A stretch of 64,000 nt of DNA from Kribbella caucasensis (GTDB lineage: Bacteria > Actinomycetota > Actinomycetes > Propionibacteriales > Kribbellaceae). The stretch spans positions 1-64,000 of the forward strand of contig NZ_SNWQ01000031.1 of assembly GCF_004361855.1 (NCBI RefSeq), in the 5' to 3' direction. The notes beneath the pieces were generated by a model. It worked only from the letters and a program-made list of their open reading frames with translations. It ran no database searches and was not told the DNA's origin. How positions within the stretch are numbered: the first letter of the stretch is position 1; the number at the start of each line of letters is the position of its first letter. The translations under genes were made by a program, and so were the position numbers. This document shows, piece after piece, positions 41,059 to 49,845 of the stretch.

Positions 41059-41990
41059 GACGCCTCCCTGGTCTGCGACCGTACGTACGGGATGCCGACC
41101 GCGATCGCCACCAGCGTGATCACGACTGCGATGGCCGTGCCGTATCCGGCCTGGTAGTACTGGAAGACGTTGGCGTACATCCACGTTCCCATCACCTGCG
41201 TCGCCGTACCAGGACCGCCGTACGTCATCGCGTAGATCATGTCGAAGACCTTGAACGAGTCGATCAGCGACAACGCCAGCACGATGTAGTGCGCCGGCCG
41301 CAGACCCGGCATCGTGACATGCCAGAACTGTTGCCATCGGCTCGCACCGTCGACCGTCGCGGCCTCGTAGAGCTCGTTCGGAATCCCTTGCAGGGCAGCC
41401 AAGTAGAGCAACATCGGGAAGCCGGTCCGCAACCAGATGGCCGGCACCATCACCGCCCACAACGCGGTCGAGTCCTGCCCCAACCACGGCTGGGCCAGCC
41501 CGTCCAGACCGATCAACCGGAGGAACGAGTTGATCGCGCCGTACTGCGGGTTGTAGAGCCAGCCCCAGATCGAGGCGATCGACACCAACGGCAGCACGGC
41601 CGGTGTGTAGAAGACCATCCGGAGGATCGGCTTGCCGTGCACCTTGCCGTTCAGCGCGATCGCCAGAGCCAGCCCGATCACGGTCGGGACGATGATCGTC
41701 ACGATGGTCCAGATCAGGTTGTTCCGGACCGCGGTGGCGACCACCGGATCACTGGGCAGCTTGGCGTAGTTGTCCAGCCCGACGAAGTTGTACGTCGCGC
41801 TCAGGCCGTCCCAGTCGGTCAGGCTGAACCACAATGAGGACACCGCCGGGTACACCAGGAACGCGACGTACACCACCAGTGCGGGCAGGGCGAACAGCCA
41901 GGGCGACCACTTGCCACCCCGCTTCGCGCCCTTCTTCGCCGGGCGCCTCGTTGCCCCGGGCTTCGATCGTGCGATCGCGACAGTCGCCAT
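41055..41990 (-). CDS. Carbohydrate ABC transporter permease (MalF-like)
   Basis: Six transmembrane helices (KWSPWLFALPALVVYVAFLV onward), the EAA motif (GIPNELYEAATVDGASRWQQ) and MYAMTYGGPG-type segment SFKVFDMIYAMTYGGPGTAT. 311 aa with a basic N-terminus. Partner of the next permease and of the solute-binding protein 9 bp upstream. Confidence 0.92.
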   Translation of the reverse strand: MATVAIARSKPGATRRPAKKGAKRGGKWSPWLFALPALVVYVAFLVYPAVSSLWFSLTDWDGLSATYNFVGLDNYAKLPSDPVVATAVRNNLIWTIVTIIVPTVIGLALAIALNGKVHGKPILRMVFYTPAVLPLVSIASIWGWLYNPQYGAINSFLRLIGLDGLAQPWLGQDSTALWAVMVPAIWLRTGFPMLLYLAALQGIPNELYEAATVDGASRWQQFWHVTMPGLRPAHYIVLALSLIDSFKVFDMIYAMTYGGPGTATQVMGTWMYANVFQYYQAGYGTAIAVVITLVAIAVGIPYVRSQTREAS

Positions 41991-41999
41991 GACGCAGAC

Positions 42000-43331
42000 T
42001 CAGCCCTTGGCCCAGGCGGAGACGATCTCCTGCATCTTCTTCGCCGCCGCGTCCGGTGTCACCGAACCCTGCAGGATGTCGCTCTGCACACTGAAGTACT
42101 GGTCGGCCTGCTTTTTCGGGAACGCCTGATCCTGGATCGTGTAGAACGGGTTCGAGCCGTACTTCTGGGACCACTCGTAGGACAGCGGCAGCGACTTCGC
42201 GTCCGGCTCGGCGCCCTTCACCGTCGAGGCGCTGACCTGCAACGCCTTCTGTGTCGCGGGCTTGACGATGAAGTCGATCAGCTCCGCGGCCTTGTCGGCG
42301 TTCCCCGACTTGGCGTTGATCATGTAGCCCTCGACGAAGCCCGAGTGGCGGGCCGGACTCTGGTCGGTGGGCAGCTCGAAGCTGCCGAAGCCGGCCGGGT
42401 TCTTCTTCGCCGACAGGATCGAGGCCGCCTCGGTCCACGGTCCGGTGATCGTGTACGCCGTCTTGCCCTGGACGTACGCGGGCTCTATGTCGGCCGGGTC
42501 GAGGCCCAGCGCGCCCTGCGGCAGCCACTTCTTGTCCTGCCACTTCTTGAACAGTGCGAACGCCTCGACCACCTCGGGCCGGTCCCAGCTCTCCGCGCCG
42601 GTAAGCAGCTTGTCGTGCAACTCCGGCCCGGCGGTGTGCTCGAGCAGGTACTCGAACAGCCGCATGATGTCCCAGCCGTACTTTCCACCGAGACCACACG
42701 GCGTCACGCCGACCGCGACGAGCTTGTCGTTCATCGCCTCCAGCTCGGCGTACGTCGTCGGCGGGCCGCTCACGCCCGCCTTGGCGAGCAGTGACTTGTT
42801 GTACCAGGCACCTATTCCGAGGGAGACGAACGGCACCCCGGACTTCACCCCGTCGAAGGTCATCCCGCTGATCGCCGCGGTGTTGATCTTCGAGTCCCAG
42901 CCGAACTTGGAGTAGTACGGGCTCAGGTCCAGCGCCTGCTTGGCCTTCGCGAACGGTGCTCCGATCTGACCGCCCCAGATCCGCCAGACATCTGGGCCTT
43001 TGCCACCGAGCAGTTGCGTTCGCAGCTTGTCCGGATACACCGCCGCACCCGATCCCGGCAGACTCTCGACTGTTGTCGTCGTACCGGCCTGCTGGTCGAA
43101 CGCCTTCATCTGCGCCTTGAACAGGTCGATCGTCTCGTCACCCTCGTAGGTGAACACGCGCAGGTTGTTCGTGGCCGCGGCCGTCGCACCGCTACCGGTG
43201 GACGCGCCGCCGCCGGTGCAGGCGGAGAGACCGACGCCGGCGACAGCGGCGGACGTGAGGCCGAGGAATCCCCGGCGGGTGAACGAACTGCCTGTTGTCC
43301 GGGGCGGTGGGGTGGTGGGTTCTGTGGTCAT
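42000..43331 (-). CDS. ABC transporter solute-binding lipoprotein, family 1
   Basis: The N-terminus carries a twin-arginine pattern (SFTRRGFLGLTSAAVAG) and a lipobox GLSAC, so the mature protein is probably a lipoprotein on the outer face of the membrane. The body is a type 1 solute-binding fold (GKGPDVWRIWGGQIGAPFAK, DIEPAYVQGKTAYTITGPWT, EGYMINAKSGNADKAAELID). 443 aa. It should capture the mono- or oligosaccharide imported by the two permeases; identity unknown. Confidence 0.92.
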   Translation of the reverse strand: MTTEPTTPPPRTTGSSFTRRGFLGLTSAAVAGVGLSACTGGGASTGSGATAAATNNLRVFTYEGDETIDLFKAQMKAFDQQAGTTTTVESLPGSGAAVYPDKLRTQLLGGKGPDVWRIWGGQIGAPFAKAKQALDLSPYYSKFGWDSKINTAAISGMTFDGVKSGVPFVSLGIGAWYNKSLLAKAGVSGPPTTYAELEAMNDKLVAVGVTPCGLGGKYGWDIMRLFEYLLEHTAGPELHDKLLTGAESWDRPEVVEAFALFKKWQDKKWLPQGALGLDPADIEPAYVQGKTAYTITGPWTEAASILSAKKNPAGFGSFELPTDQSPARHSGFVEGYMINAKSGNADKAAELIDFIVKPATQKALQVSASTVKGAEPDAKSLPLSYEWSQKYGSNPFYTIQDQAFPKKQADQYFSVQSDILQGSVTPDAAAKKMQEIVSAWAKG

Positions 43332-43346
43332 GCTTTCCTACTCCTT

Positions 43347-44225
43347 TTACCGAGCGAAACGGCGGATCTTGGCGAACATGTCCTCCAGCAGGAACCGGAC
43401 GTCGACCTGCTCGCAGACGCTGATGGGGTTGTTGGTGCCGGGCAGGTACCAACCGTCGGACCCGAACCGCGGCGCGGGCCGGACCCGCATGGCACCGCTG
43501 GACGGGTAGAGCATCAGGGCGATGGCCGGTGAGTCACCGAGTGAGCGGGACTCGATCGGCTCGGGGTGGTAGGTGGCGTTCCACTCGTGCAACTGCTCGA
43601 TCAAGTACTTGCCGAGTGGTCCGGCGTCGCCGATCTTCTCGTCGAGCTCGGCGTAACTGACCGACACCTTGGTGTAGACGTCGCTCGGCACCTGCCAGAC
43701 GGTGATGCCGGACCCGAACACGACGTTGGCGGCGGGGATGTCGTTGGACAGGTTGAACTCGATGCCCGGGTACGACGTCAGGCCGTCGTACCCACGGCCG
43801 CCGATCCAGATCACGATCACCTCGCGGTGCACGATCTCCGGGTCGAGCAGGATCGCCGAGGCCATGTCGGTCAGCGGGCCGAGGAAGGACACGTAGAGCG
43901 GATCGCCCTTCGACGCCAGCTTGGACTCCTCGATGATGAGCCGCGCACCGGGTGAGTCCAGCGGGGTCTGCTCGTCCGGGATGCCGGTCGGCGCACCGTT
44001 CGCGACCGGCACCTGCCCGGTCATGCCGAGCAGTTCGAGCAGCAGGTCGACCTCCTCGCGGGACTCCTCCATGCTCCGGTCCGACCGCCGGGTGCCGAAG
44101 TGCGCGGGGATCAGCCCGCGGTTGTCGAACGTCGGCGACAACAGCGCGTGCACGATCGCGAACTGGTCGTCGGCCTCGTTCTTGGCGTCGGTGTTGACGA
44201 TCACCCGGCGCTTGGTCGGCTTCAT
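43347..44225 (-). CDS. Nucleoside-hydrolase-like protein (IunH/DUF1593 type)
   Basis: The calcium-binding signature near the N-terminus reads VNTDAKNEADDQFAIVHALL, a variant of DTDxxxDDxxAI. Later blocks match the N-ribohydrolase fold: YVSFLGPLTDMASAILLDPE, VIWIGGRGYDGLTSYPGIEFN and the LNISxDIPAANVVF-like strand. It cleaves N- or O-glycosidic ribosides by family. First gene of the leftward transport operon, it suggests a pentoside substrate. 292 aa, no signal peptide. Confidence 0.82.
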   Translation of the reverse strand: MKPTKRRVIVNTDAKNEADDQFAIVHALLSPTFDNRGLIPAHFGTRRSDRSMEESREEVDLLLELLGMTGQVPVANGAPTGIPDEQTPLDSPGARLIIEESKLASKGDPLYVSFLGPLTDMASAILLDPEIVHREVIVIWIGGRGYDGLTSYPGIEFNLSNDIPAANVVFGSGITVWQVPSDVYTKVSVSYAELDEKIGDAGPLGKYLIEQLHEWNATYHPEPIESRSLGDSPAIALMLYPSSGAMRVRPAPRFGSDGWYLPGTNNPISVCEQVDVRFLLEDMFAKIRRFAR

Positions 44226-44268
44226 CTGCGCACTCCTCCGGTCTGTCGCGGTCCTGGTTCTCAGTCGT

Positions 44269-44294
44269 GCATAGATATTCAGTACTGCATAGAC
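44269..44294. promoter_or_regulatory. Direct repeat GCATAGA, candidate SorC operator
   Basis: GCATAGAT (44269-44276) and GCATAGAC (44287-44294), 18 bp apart, lie in an AT-rich patch between the divergent nucleoside-hydrolase-like and kinase genes. One SorC-type regulator could control both directions; inferred. Confidence 0.35.
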
Positions 44295-44367
44295 TGTCGC
44301 TCTTGAGTCTGCTCACCGGCTACAGTCCCGTCAAGAGGTCAGCCGAAAGTCACCGAGGAGGGCCGTG

Positions 44368-45813
44368 ATGTCGCCGATCAGTGAGCACGGGGCAGTGCTC
44401 GCCATCGATCAAGGCACCACCAACACGAAGGCGGTGCTGGTCGACCCGCAGGGCGTAGTACTGGCGACGGCGTCGGCGCCGGCCGGGCTCTCGCTGCCGC
44501 GTCCTGGTTGGGCCGAGCAGGATGCGGACGAAATCTGGGCGAGCGTGCTGACGGCTGTGTCGCGGTGCCTGGCAGCGGCGGGTTCGGTGGAGATCGCTGG
44601 GCTGGCGTTGTCCACCCAGCGGGAGTCCGTGGCCGCCTGGGATCGGCGGACCGGGAAGCCGGTAGGTCCGGTGATCGGCTGGCAGGACGTGCGGACGGCC
44701 GAATGGTGCGAGACATTGCCGACCTCGGTCAGTGAGTTGGCGCGCGGACGGACCGGGCTACGAGTGGACGCGATGTTCTCCGCGCCCAAGATCAACTGGT
44801 TGCTGTCATCCCTGGCCGACCTCACCGACGTCTGCGTCGGCACGATCGACTCGTGGTTGATCTGGAAACTCACTGGTTGCCGTGAGCACCTGACCGAGGC
44901 CGGGAACGCGTCCCGCACTCTCCTGTACGACGTGCTCGCGCTGGACTGGTCGGACGAGTTGCTGGCCGCGTTCGGCGTACCGGGATCCGTACTGCCGGAG
45001 GTGCGCGCGTCGAACGCCGGCTTCGGGGTCACGTCGGGGGTCCCCGGTCTGCGGGACGGGATCCCGGTGGTCGCCGTACTCGCTGATTCACACGCGGCGA
45101 TGTACGGCCAGGGCTGCACCGAGCCGGGGATGATCAAGGCCACCTACGGCACCGGTTCCTCGGTGATGACGCCGACGGCCGCCTTCGCACCGGATCAGTC
45201 CGCGCTGACCTCGACCCTCGCGTGGCTCACCGACGAACCGCTGTACGCCCTCGAAGGCAACATCATCTCCTCCGGCGCCGCCCTCGCCTGGACCGCAGGG
45301 ATCCTCGGCCTCCCCGACGTCGGCGAACTCGCCACCTTGGCAGCCACCGTCCCCGACGCCGGCGGTGTCACGCTGGTCCCCGCGTTCTCCGGCCTCGGCG
45401 CACCCCACTGGGACCGGAACGCGCGCGCCACCTTCACCGGCATGAGCAACGCCACCACCCGCGCCCACCTCGCCCGCGCCTCGATCGACGCCGTCGCCCA
45501 CCAGATCTGCGACATCACCGAACTCACCGGCACGACGCCCCACTGCCTCCGTGCGGACGGAGGCGCCACCGCCGCCGACCTCCTCATGCAAACCCAGGCA
45601 GACCTCCTCGGCTACCCCGTAGAAGTAGCCAACATCCCCGAACTCTCCGCCCTAGGCGCAGCCCAACTCGCCCACCAAACCCTCAACGCCCCCTGGCCCC
45701 CCGCCAACACACCCGCCCGCACCTTCACGCCGTCAATCGACGCCCCCACCCGCCAACACCTCCGCACCACTTGGTCAACCGCCCTAACGGCCGCCCTGGC
45801 CCCCGGCTCCTAG
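44368..45813 (+). CDS. FGGY-family carbohydrate kinase
   Basis: Both halves of the ASKHA fold are present: DQGTTNTKAVLVDPQGVV (phosphate 1), GLALSTQRESVAAWDRRTGK, QDVRTAEWCETLPT, the catalytic Asp in VVAVLADSHAAMYGQGC, and phosphate 2 (KATYGTGSSVMT). GGAGG precedes ATG 44368. 481 aa. Closest in style to glycerol/xylulose/gluconate kinases. Divergent from the transport operon, it probably phosphorylates the sugar made by the isomerase (apulose in the apiose model). Ends at a strong hairpin. Confidence 0.92.
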   Translation: MSPISEHGAVLAIDQGTTNTKAVLVDPQGVVLATASAPAGLSLPRPGWAEQDADEIWASVLTAVSRCLAAAGSVEIAGLALSTQRESVAAWDRRTGKPVGPVIGWQDVRTAEWCETLPTSVSELARGRTGLRVDAMFSAPKINWLLSSLADLTDVCVGTIDSWLIWKLTGCREHLTEAGNASRTLLYDVLALDWSDELLAAFGVPGSVLPEVRASNAGFGVTSGVPGLRDGIPVVAVLADSHAAMYGQGCTEPGMIKATYGTGSSVMTPTAAFAPDQSALTSTLAWLTDEPLYALEGNIISSGAALAWTAGILGLPDVGELATLAATVPDAGGVTLVPAFSGLGAPHWDRNARATFTGMSNATTRAHLARASIDAVAHQICDITELTGTTPHCLRADGGATAADLLMQTQADLLGYPVEVANIPELSALGAAQLAHQTLNAPWPPANTPARTFTPSIDAPTRQHLRTTWSTALTAALAPGS

Positions 45814-45818
45814 TACGA

Positions 45819-45861
45819 CAGCTCCAGCGCCCTGCAGGTGGATCCCAGGGCGCTGGAGCTG
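45819..45861. terminator. Perfect 16-bp bidirectional hairpin
   Basis: CAGCTCCAGCGCCCTG (45819-45834) pairs with 45846-45861, 11-nt loop, between the convergent kinase and DUF4097 genes. Confidence 0.8.
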
Positions 45862-45881
45862 ATTGGCTGTCATGCCGTTCT

Positions 45882-46553
45882 CTACAGGCTGCGGGCCGTG
45901 ATGTCGCCTTGCTCGGTGGTCGCTTGGATGGTCAGGCCGGCTGCGGCGCCTTCGGTGTTCTTCAGCGCGTTGTTGATCCGGCCGTAGCCGGTGCGGGCGT
46001 CCAGGGAGGCGGAGACTCCGTTGGCGGCGCCGACCGTCACGTTGCCCATCTGGGCGCGCAGCACGACCGTGCCGGAGGTGGCCTCGGCGATGTTGATGTC
46101 GCCCTTCTGGGTGCTGATCTCCGCGGGGCCGGTCAGGCGGCCGACCGTGACGTCACTGGCATAGCCGGCCACCCGCACGCTCGCGGCCTCGTCGATCTTG
46201 ACCGCACCGCTCGCGCCTTCGCAGGCGACGTCGCCGAGCCGTCCGACGCTCCGGAACTCTGCGCCTGCCGCCTTCGACTCGACGCTCGAGCCGGCGGGCA
46301 GCTGGACCGTCACCTCGATGGATCCGGACGGGCCGAGGAGCTGGTTCTTCTCCGCCGGGCCCGTGATCCGCAGGACGCCGTCGACGAATTCGACCTTGGT
46401 CTGCTCGGCCGCCTTCACGTCGCGGCCCTTGGAGGCCTTGGTGGGCAGGATCTCGACGGTGGTGTCGGCCCGGTCGGCGGCGATGACCTGGATGCGCCCG
46501 GCGGGGATGTCCACGACGGCGGAGATCGCGGCAGGGGTCTCGAACTTGTTCAT
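45882..46553 (-). CDS. DUF4097-type beta-strand repeat protein
   Basis: The start FETPAAISAVVDIPAGRIQV and repeated strand-turn units (GDVACEGASGAVKIDEAASV, TVGRLTGPAEISTQKGDINI) make a right-handed beta-helix typical of DUF4097 proteins. No signal peptide or transmembrane helix, so it is cytosolic. AAGGAG precedes two adjacent ATGs (46556, 46553). It is divergent from the GbsR/MarR-type regulator, a pairing known in actinobacteria. Function unknown, though linkage suggests regulation by that protein. Confidence 0.82.
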   Translation of the reverse strand: MNKFETPAAISAVVDIPAGRIQVIAADRADTTVEILPTKASKGRDVKAAEQTKVEFVDGVLRITGPAEKNQLLGPSGSIEVTVQLPAGSSVESKAAGAEFRSVGRLGDVACEGASGAVKIDEAASVRVAGYASDVTVGRLTGPAEISTQKGDINIAEATSGTVVLRAQMGNVTVGAANGVSASLDARTGYGRINNALKNTEGAAAGLTIQATTEQGDITARSL

Positions 46554-46598
46554 CATGCTCTCCTTGTGTGCTTGTTGTTTCTAACACCGGAAACGCTA

Positions 46599-46720
46599 CG
46601 TTGCGTTCGACAATCTGGCAAGCACATCGTTGCGAACAATCTGCATTCGTGCAGGTCACAGGCAAGATATCGTTGCAACTGGTATGAATCTAACGCAACG
46701 AAAAGCTTCCTTGCCGTTGC
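46599..46720. promoter_or_regulatory. Operator-like array of CGTTGC motifs
   Basis: CGTTGC occurs at 46599, 46628, 46671 and 46715, and inverted at 46695-46700. The first two are extended direct repeats ending ACAATCTG. The gap between the divergent DUF4097 and MarR-type genes is unusually AT-rich for this genome. These are probable binding sites of the MarR-type protein. Confidence 0.45.
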
Positions 46721-46778
46721 ATAGAACTTGAATGAACGCTACGCTGACGGCGCTAGCGACACACGAAGGGAGATCACC

Positions 46779-47534
46779 GTGCCGGGAGGCAGGCTGACCC
46801 AGCAGGAACGTCAGCAGATCGCGCTGGGGCTGGCCGACGGCCTCGCCTACGCGGAGATCGCCCGACGTCTCGACCGCCCCACCTCGACGATCACGCGTGA
46901 GGTGATGCGCAACAGCGGCCCCACCGCCTACCGCGCCGACTTGGCCCACCGCGCCACCGAACGCCGCGCCCGCCAGCGGAAGCCCAGCCCACCCCGAGGA
47001 CACGGTGCGCCGGCGCAGAGCCACGGGCGCGACGACGAGGCCGTGCGCGAGTACGAGGAGGCGTTCACCACCCTGCTGATGCAACAAGGCCTGCCCAAGA
47101 TGACGGCTCGGGTGCTGACCTGCCTGTTCGTCGCCGACGCCGGCAGCCTCACCGCATCCGAACTCGCCCAGCACCTCCAGGTCAGCCCGGCGTCGGTCTC
47201 CAAGGCGATCGCGCTCCTCGAGGATCAGGGCCTCGTCCGCCGGGTCCGCGACGAACGCCGCCGCGAGCGCTACTTCGTCGACGACGGCGTCTGGTACCAG
47301 TCGACGATCGACAGCGCCCGCGGCATGGCCCAGGTCGCCGAGATCGCCCGGCAGGGCGTCGACGTCCTCGGCCGCGACCGCCCGGCCGCCGCCCGCCTGG
47401 AGAACATCGCCCGCTTCAGCGACTTCATCAGCGAGGCCATCCTCCGCGCCGCGGAACAGGTCCGCGAAGTCCTCTACACAAAACCCGAAGCGAGCCCAGA
47501 CGGCACTGCCACGCCAGGTTCGGACCGCGAATAG
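46779..47534 (+). CDS. GbsR/MarR-type regulator with IS30-like N-terminal HTH
   Basis: Starts at GTG 46779, 6 nt after AAGGGAG. Residues ~5-45 (RLTQQERQQIALGLADGLAY, AEIARRLDRPTSTITREVMR) resemble the HTH of IS30 transposases. Residues ~95-245 form a winged-helix MarR/GbsR domain (KMTARVLTCLFVADAGSLTA, LQVSPASVSKAIALLEDQGL). There is no DDE nuclease, so it is not a transposase. Two DNA-binding modules in one chain may explain the long array of sites upstream. Likely represses itself and the DUF4097 gene. Confidence 0.85.
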   Translation: MPGGRLTQQERQQIALGLADGLAYAEIARRLDRPTSTITREVMRNSGPTAYRADLAHRATERRARQRKPSPPRGHGAPAQSHGRDDEAVREYEEAFTTLLMQQGLPKMTARVLTCLFVADAGSLTASELAQHLQVSPASVSKAIALLEDQGLVRRVRDERRRERYFVDDGVWYQSTIDSARGMAQVAEIARQGVDVLGRDRPAAARLENIARFSDFISEAILRAAEQVREVLYTKPEASPDGTATPGSDRE

Positions 47535-47830
47535 ACCCGGGCTGCCGGGCCGCTGCCGGGCAAGAACCCACCCCGGTCCCGCCAGGAGCCCTCCCCGATC
47601 TGTGCGACGGTGCGTGTGGTCGGCCAGGCGGCCGGGCTTACCGAGTCGTGGATATCGGGGCTCGGCAACCGATTGCCCCGCCTTCTGATGCACGACTCGA
47701 CGCCCCGGATCCCCGATCCGGGCGGTGCACGGGAGTACGACAGGCGGGGAGAGTGCAATCGCTTTCCGGCCGGAAGCGGCATCGGGTTGACTCTGCCGGG
47801 AACGCACACCTAAGGTTGCCGCACAAGCCT
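47535..47830. other. Intergenic region, no gene seen
   Basis: Contains the inverted repeat CGAGTCGTG (47642-47650) / CACGACTCG (47691-47699), possibly ending the MarR-type transcript. No coding potential with a start site before the cupin ATG at 47870; the longer upstream frame lacks family sequence. Confidence 0.4.
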
Positions 47831-47846
47831 TGGAAAGCCCTTTCCA
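47831..47846. promoter_or_regulatory. LacI/CRE-like palindrome before sugar operon
   Basis: TGGAAAG-CC-CTTTCCA is a perfect 16-bp palindrome 24 bp ahead of the cupin gene. It resembles the operators of LacI-family sugar repressors. The cognate regulator is not adjacent. Confidence 0.55.
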
Positions 47847-47869
47847 CGGCGGATGCGGGAGGCGGAACC

Positions 47870-48607
47870 ATGTGCGAGTTCAGTCCGGGCCCGTCCACGG
47901 CCCTGCCCGGCGGCATCGGCGTCTCGCTGCTCAAGGTGTACGACATCGAGGCCCCCGACGGTCTGGTCGGCGGCACCCCGCACGTGCACCTCGCCTGTTC
48001 CGAGGGCTACTACGTGATCGCCGGCTCCGGTGCGGTCCAGACGCTCAACCCGAAGGGGTACACCGAGACCCCGCTCCAGGCCGGCACCGTGGTCTGGTTC
48101 GACCCCGGCACGATCCACCGGCTGGTCAACGGCGGCGGCCTGCAGATCCTCACCCTGATGTCGAACTCCGGCCTCCCCGAGGCGGGCGACGCCGTCCTCA
48201 CCCTCGCACCCGAACACCTCACCGACCGCGAGACCTATCTCAAGGCGACCACGCTCATCGGCGAAGGCGAGGCGCGCACAACGTCCGCGATGGCTCGCCG
48301 CGACCTTGCGCTCGAGGGGTACGCCGCCCTGCGCGCGGCGTACGAGGTGGACGGGTCGAGTGCGCTGGACGCGTTCTACCAGGCGGCGATCGGGCTCGTC
48401 CGTCCGCAGCTCGCGGACTGGCGTCGCCGCTGGGAGCAAGGCGCTCGCCGGCTCGCTGACGAGACCGGGCAAGCCCTCGACGCTCTGGAAGCCGGCGAGG
48501 CCCCCCACCTCTGGACCGCCGAACTCCACCAGCTGCCCAACCCGACGGAGTACGGCCGGCACGGGATGTGCGGCCGCCTCGACGTGTACGACCTCGGCAC
48601 CACCTGA
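47870..48607 (+). CDS. Cupin-domain protein
   Basis: ATG 47870 follows GGGAGG. The cupin barrel (~25-115) has both motifs: motif 1 as PHVHLACSEGYYVIAGSGAV, with two His and a Glu, and motif 2 as VVWFDPGTIHRLVN. Metal binding is expected. The C-terminal half is helical (LEGYAALRAAYEVDGSSALD, PQLADWRRRWEQGARRLADE). It leads a sugar-catabolic operon and may be an isomerase, a sugar-binding protein or a dioxygenase; nothing decides between these. Confidence 0.8.
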   Translation: MCEFSPGPSTALPGGIGVSLLKVYDIEAPDGLVGGTPHVHLACSEGYYVIAGSGAVQTLNPKGYTETPLQAGTVVWFDPGTIHRLVNGGGLQILTLMSNSGLPEAGDAVLTLAPEHLTDRETYLKATTLIGEGEARTTSAMARRDLALEGYAALRAAYEVDGSSALDAFYQAAIGLVRPQLADWRRRWEQGARRLADETGQALDALEAGEAPHLWTAELHQLPNPTEYGRHGMCGRLDVYDLGTT

Positions 48608-48681
48608 CCATCCGCAGTACGGAATCCGGCCCGACCTAGACAGAGCAGAGCGCAGACGAAGCGCCGAAGAGAGGCAGCACA

Positions 48682-49845
48682 GTGAACGAGCGACACGTCG
48701 GCATTGTGATGAACGGAGTGACCGGCCGGATGGGCCTGCGCCAGCATCTGGAGCGCTCCATCGTGGCGATCCGCGAGCAGGGCGGCCTGCAGGCCGCCGA
48801 CGGGTCGATGATCATCCCCGAGCCGATCCTGGTCGGCCGCAACGAGCTGAAGCTGCGCCGGATCGCCGAGCAGTACGAGCTGACCCGGTGGACCACCGAC
48901 CTGTCCGAGGCGCTGGCCGAGCCGGATGTGGAGATCTACTTCGACTCCCAGCTCACCCAGCTGCGGGAGAAGGGCGTCCGCGCGGCGGTCGAGGCCGGCA
49001 AGGCGATCTACTGCGAGAAGCCGATCGCCGAGGGCCTGGACGCCGCGATCGACCTGGCCCGGCTGGTCCGCGACTCCGGGCTGAAGAACGGTGTCGTCCA
49101 GGACAAGCTGTCGCTGCCCGGTCTGCGGAAGCTGAAGCGACTCGTCGACGGCGGGTTCTTCGGGCAGATCCTGTCGGTCCGCGGCGAGTTCGGCTACTGG
49201 GTGTTCGAGGGCGACTGGCAGGAGGCGCAGCGGCCGGCCTGGAACTACAAGCAGGAAGAGGGCGGCGGAATCATCGTCGACATGTTCTGCCACTGGCGGT
49301 ACGTGCTCGACCAGATCTTCGGCCCGGTCCAGTCGGTCTACTGCCAGGGCGCCACGCACATCCCGACCCGGTACGACGAGCAGGGCCACCCGTACGACGC
49401 GACCGCGGAGGACGCGGCGTACAGCGTGTTCGAGTTGGAAGGCGGGATCGTCGCGCAGCTGAACTCGTCGTGGACCACCAGGGTGTTCCGGGACGAGCTG
49501 GTCGAGTTCCAGGTGGACGGGACCGAGGGGTCGGCGGTCGCGGGGCTGCGGAACTGCCGGGCCCAGCACCGGTCCGCGACCCCGAAGCCGGTGTGGAATC
49601 CGGACCTGCCGGCGACCGAGAACTTCCGCGACCAGTGGTCCACCGTGCCGGACAACGAGGTGTTCGACAACGGGTTCAAGGTGCAGTGGGAGATGTTCCT
49701 GCGGCATGTGGTCGACGACGCACCGTTCACCTGGGACTTCGTCGAGGGCGCCAAGGGTGTGCAGCTCGCGGAGCTCGGGCTGCAGTCGTGGCGGGAGGGC
49801 CGCAAGCTGGAGGTTCCGGCGCTCGACATCGAGGCGAAGGCATGA
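48682..49845 (+). CDS. Gfo/Idh/MocA-family oxidoreductase
   Basis: The Rossmann half starts HVGIVMNGVTGRMGLRQHLE (G-x-x-G-x-x-G region) and continues to the conserved EKP triad (AIYCEKPIAEGL, ~residues 111-122), which supplies the catalytic Lys. The C-terminal beta-sheet domain has GGGIIVDMFCHWRYVLDQIF with a His of the active site. 387 aa. It oxidises or reduces a sugar or cyclitol with NAD(P). Its stop overlaps the DUF993 start (ATGA). Confidence 0.9.
   Translation: MNERHVGIVMNGVTGRMGLRQHLERSIVAIREQGGLQAADGSMIIPEPILVGRNELKLRRIAEQYELTRWTTDLSEALAEPDVEIYFDSQLTQLREKGVRAAVEAGKAIYCEKPIAEGLDAAIDLARLVRDSGLKNGVVQDKLSLPGLRKLKRLVDGGFFGQILSVRGEFGYWVFEGDWQEAQRPAWNYKQEEGGGIIVDMFCHWRYVLDQIFGPVQSVYCQGATHIPTRYDEQGHPYDATAEDAAYSVFELEGGIVAQLNSSWTTRVFRDELVEFQVDGTEGSAVAGLRNCRAQHRSATPKPVWNPDLPATENFRDQWSTVPDNEVFDNGFKVQWEMFLRHVVDDAPFTWDFVEGAKGVQLAELGLQSWREGRKLEVPALDIEAKA

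Noticed and set aside
39217..41157. 646-aa plus-strand ORF
   Set aside because: Antisense across the isomerase and a permease gene; charged low-complexity sequence without a start signal.
46779..46920. IS30-like transposase fragment
   Set aside because: Only the HTH resembles IS30. The frame continues smoothly into a MarR-type domain, with no DDE region or terminal repeats, so it is a regulator.
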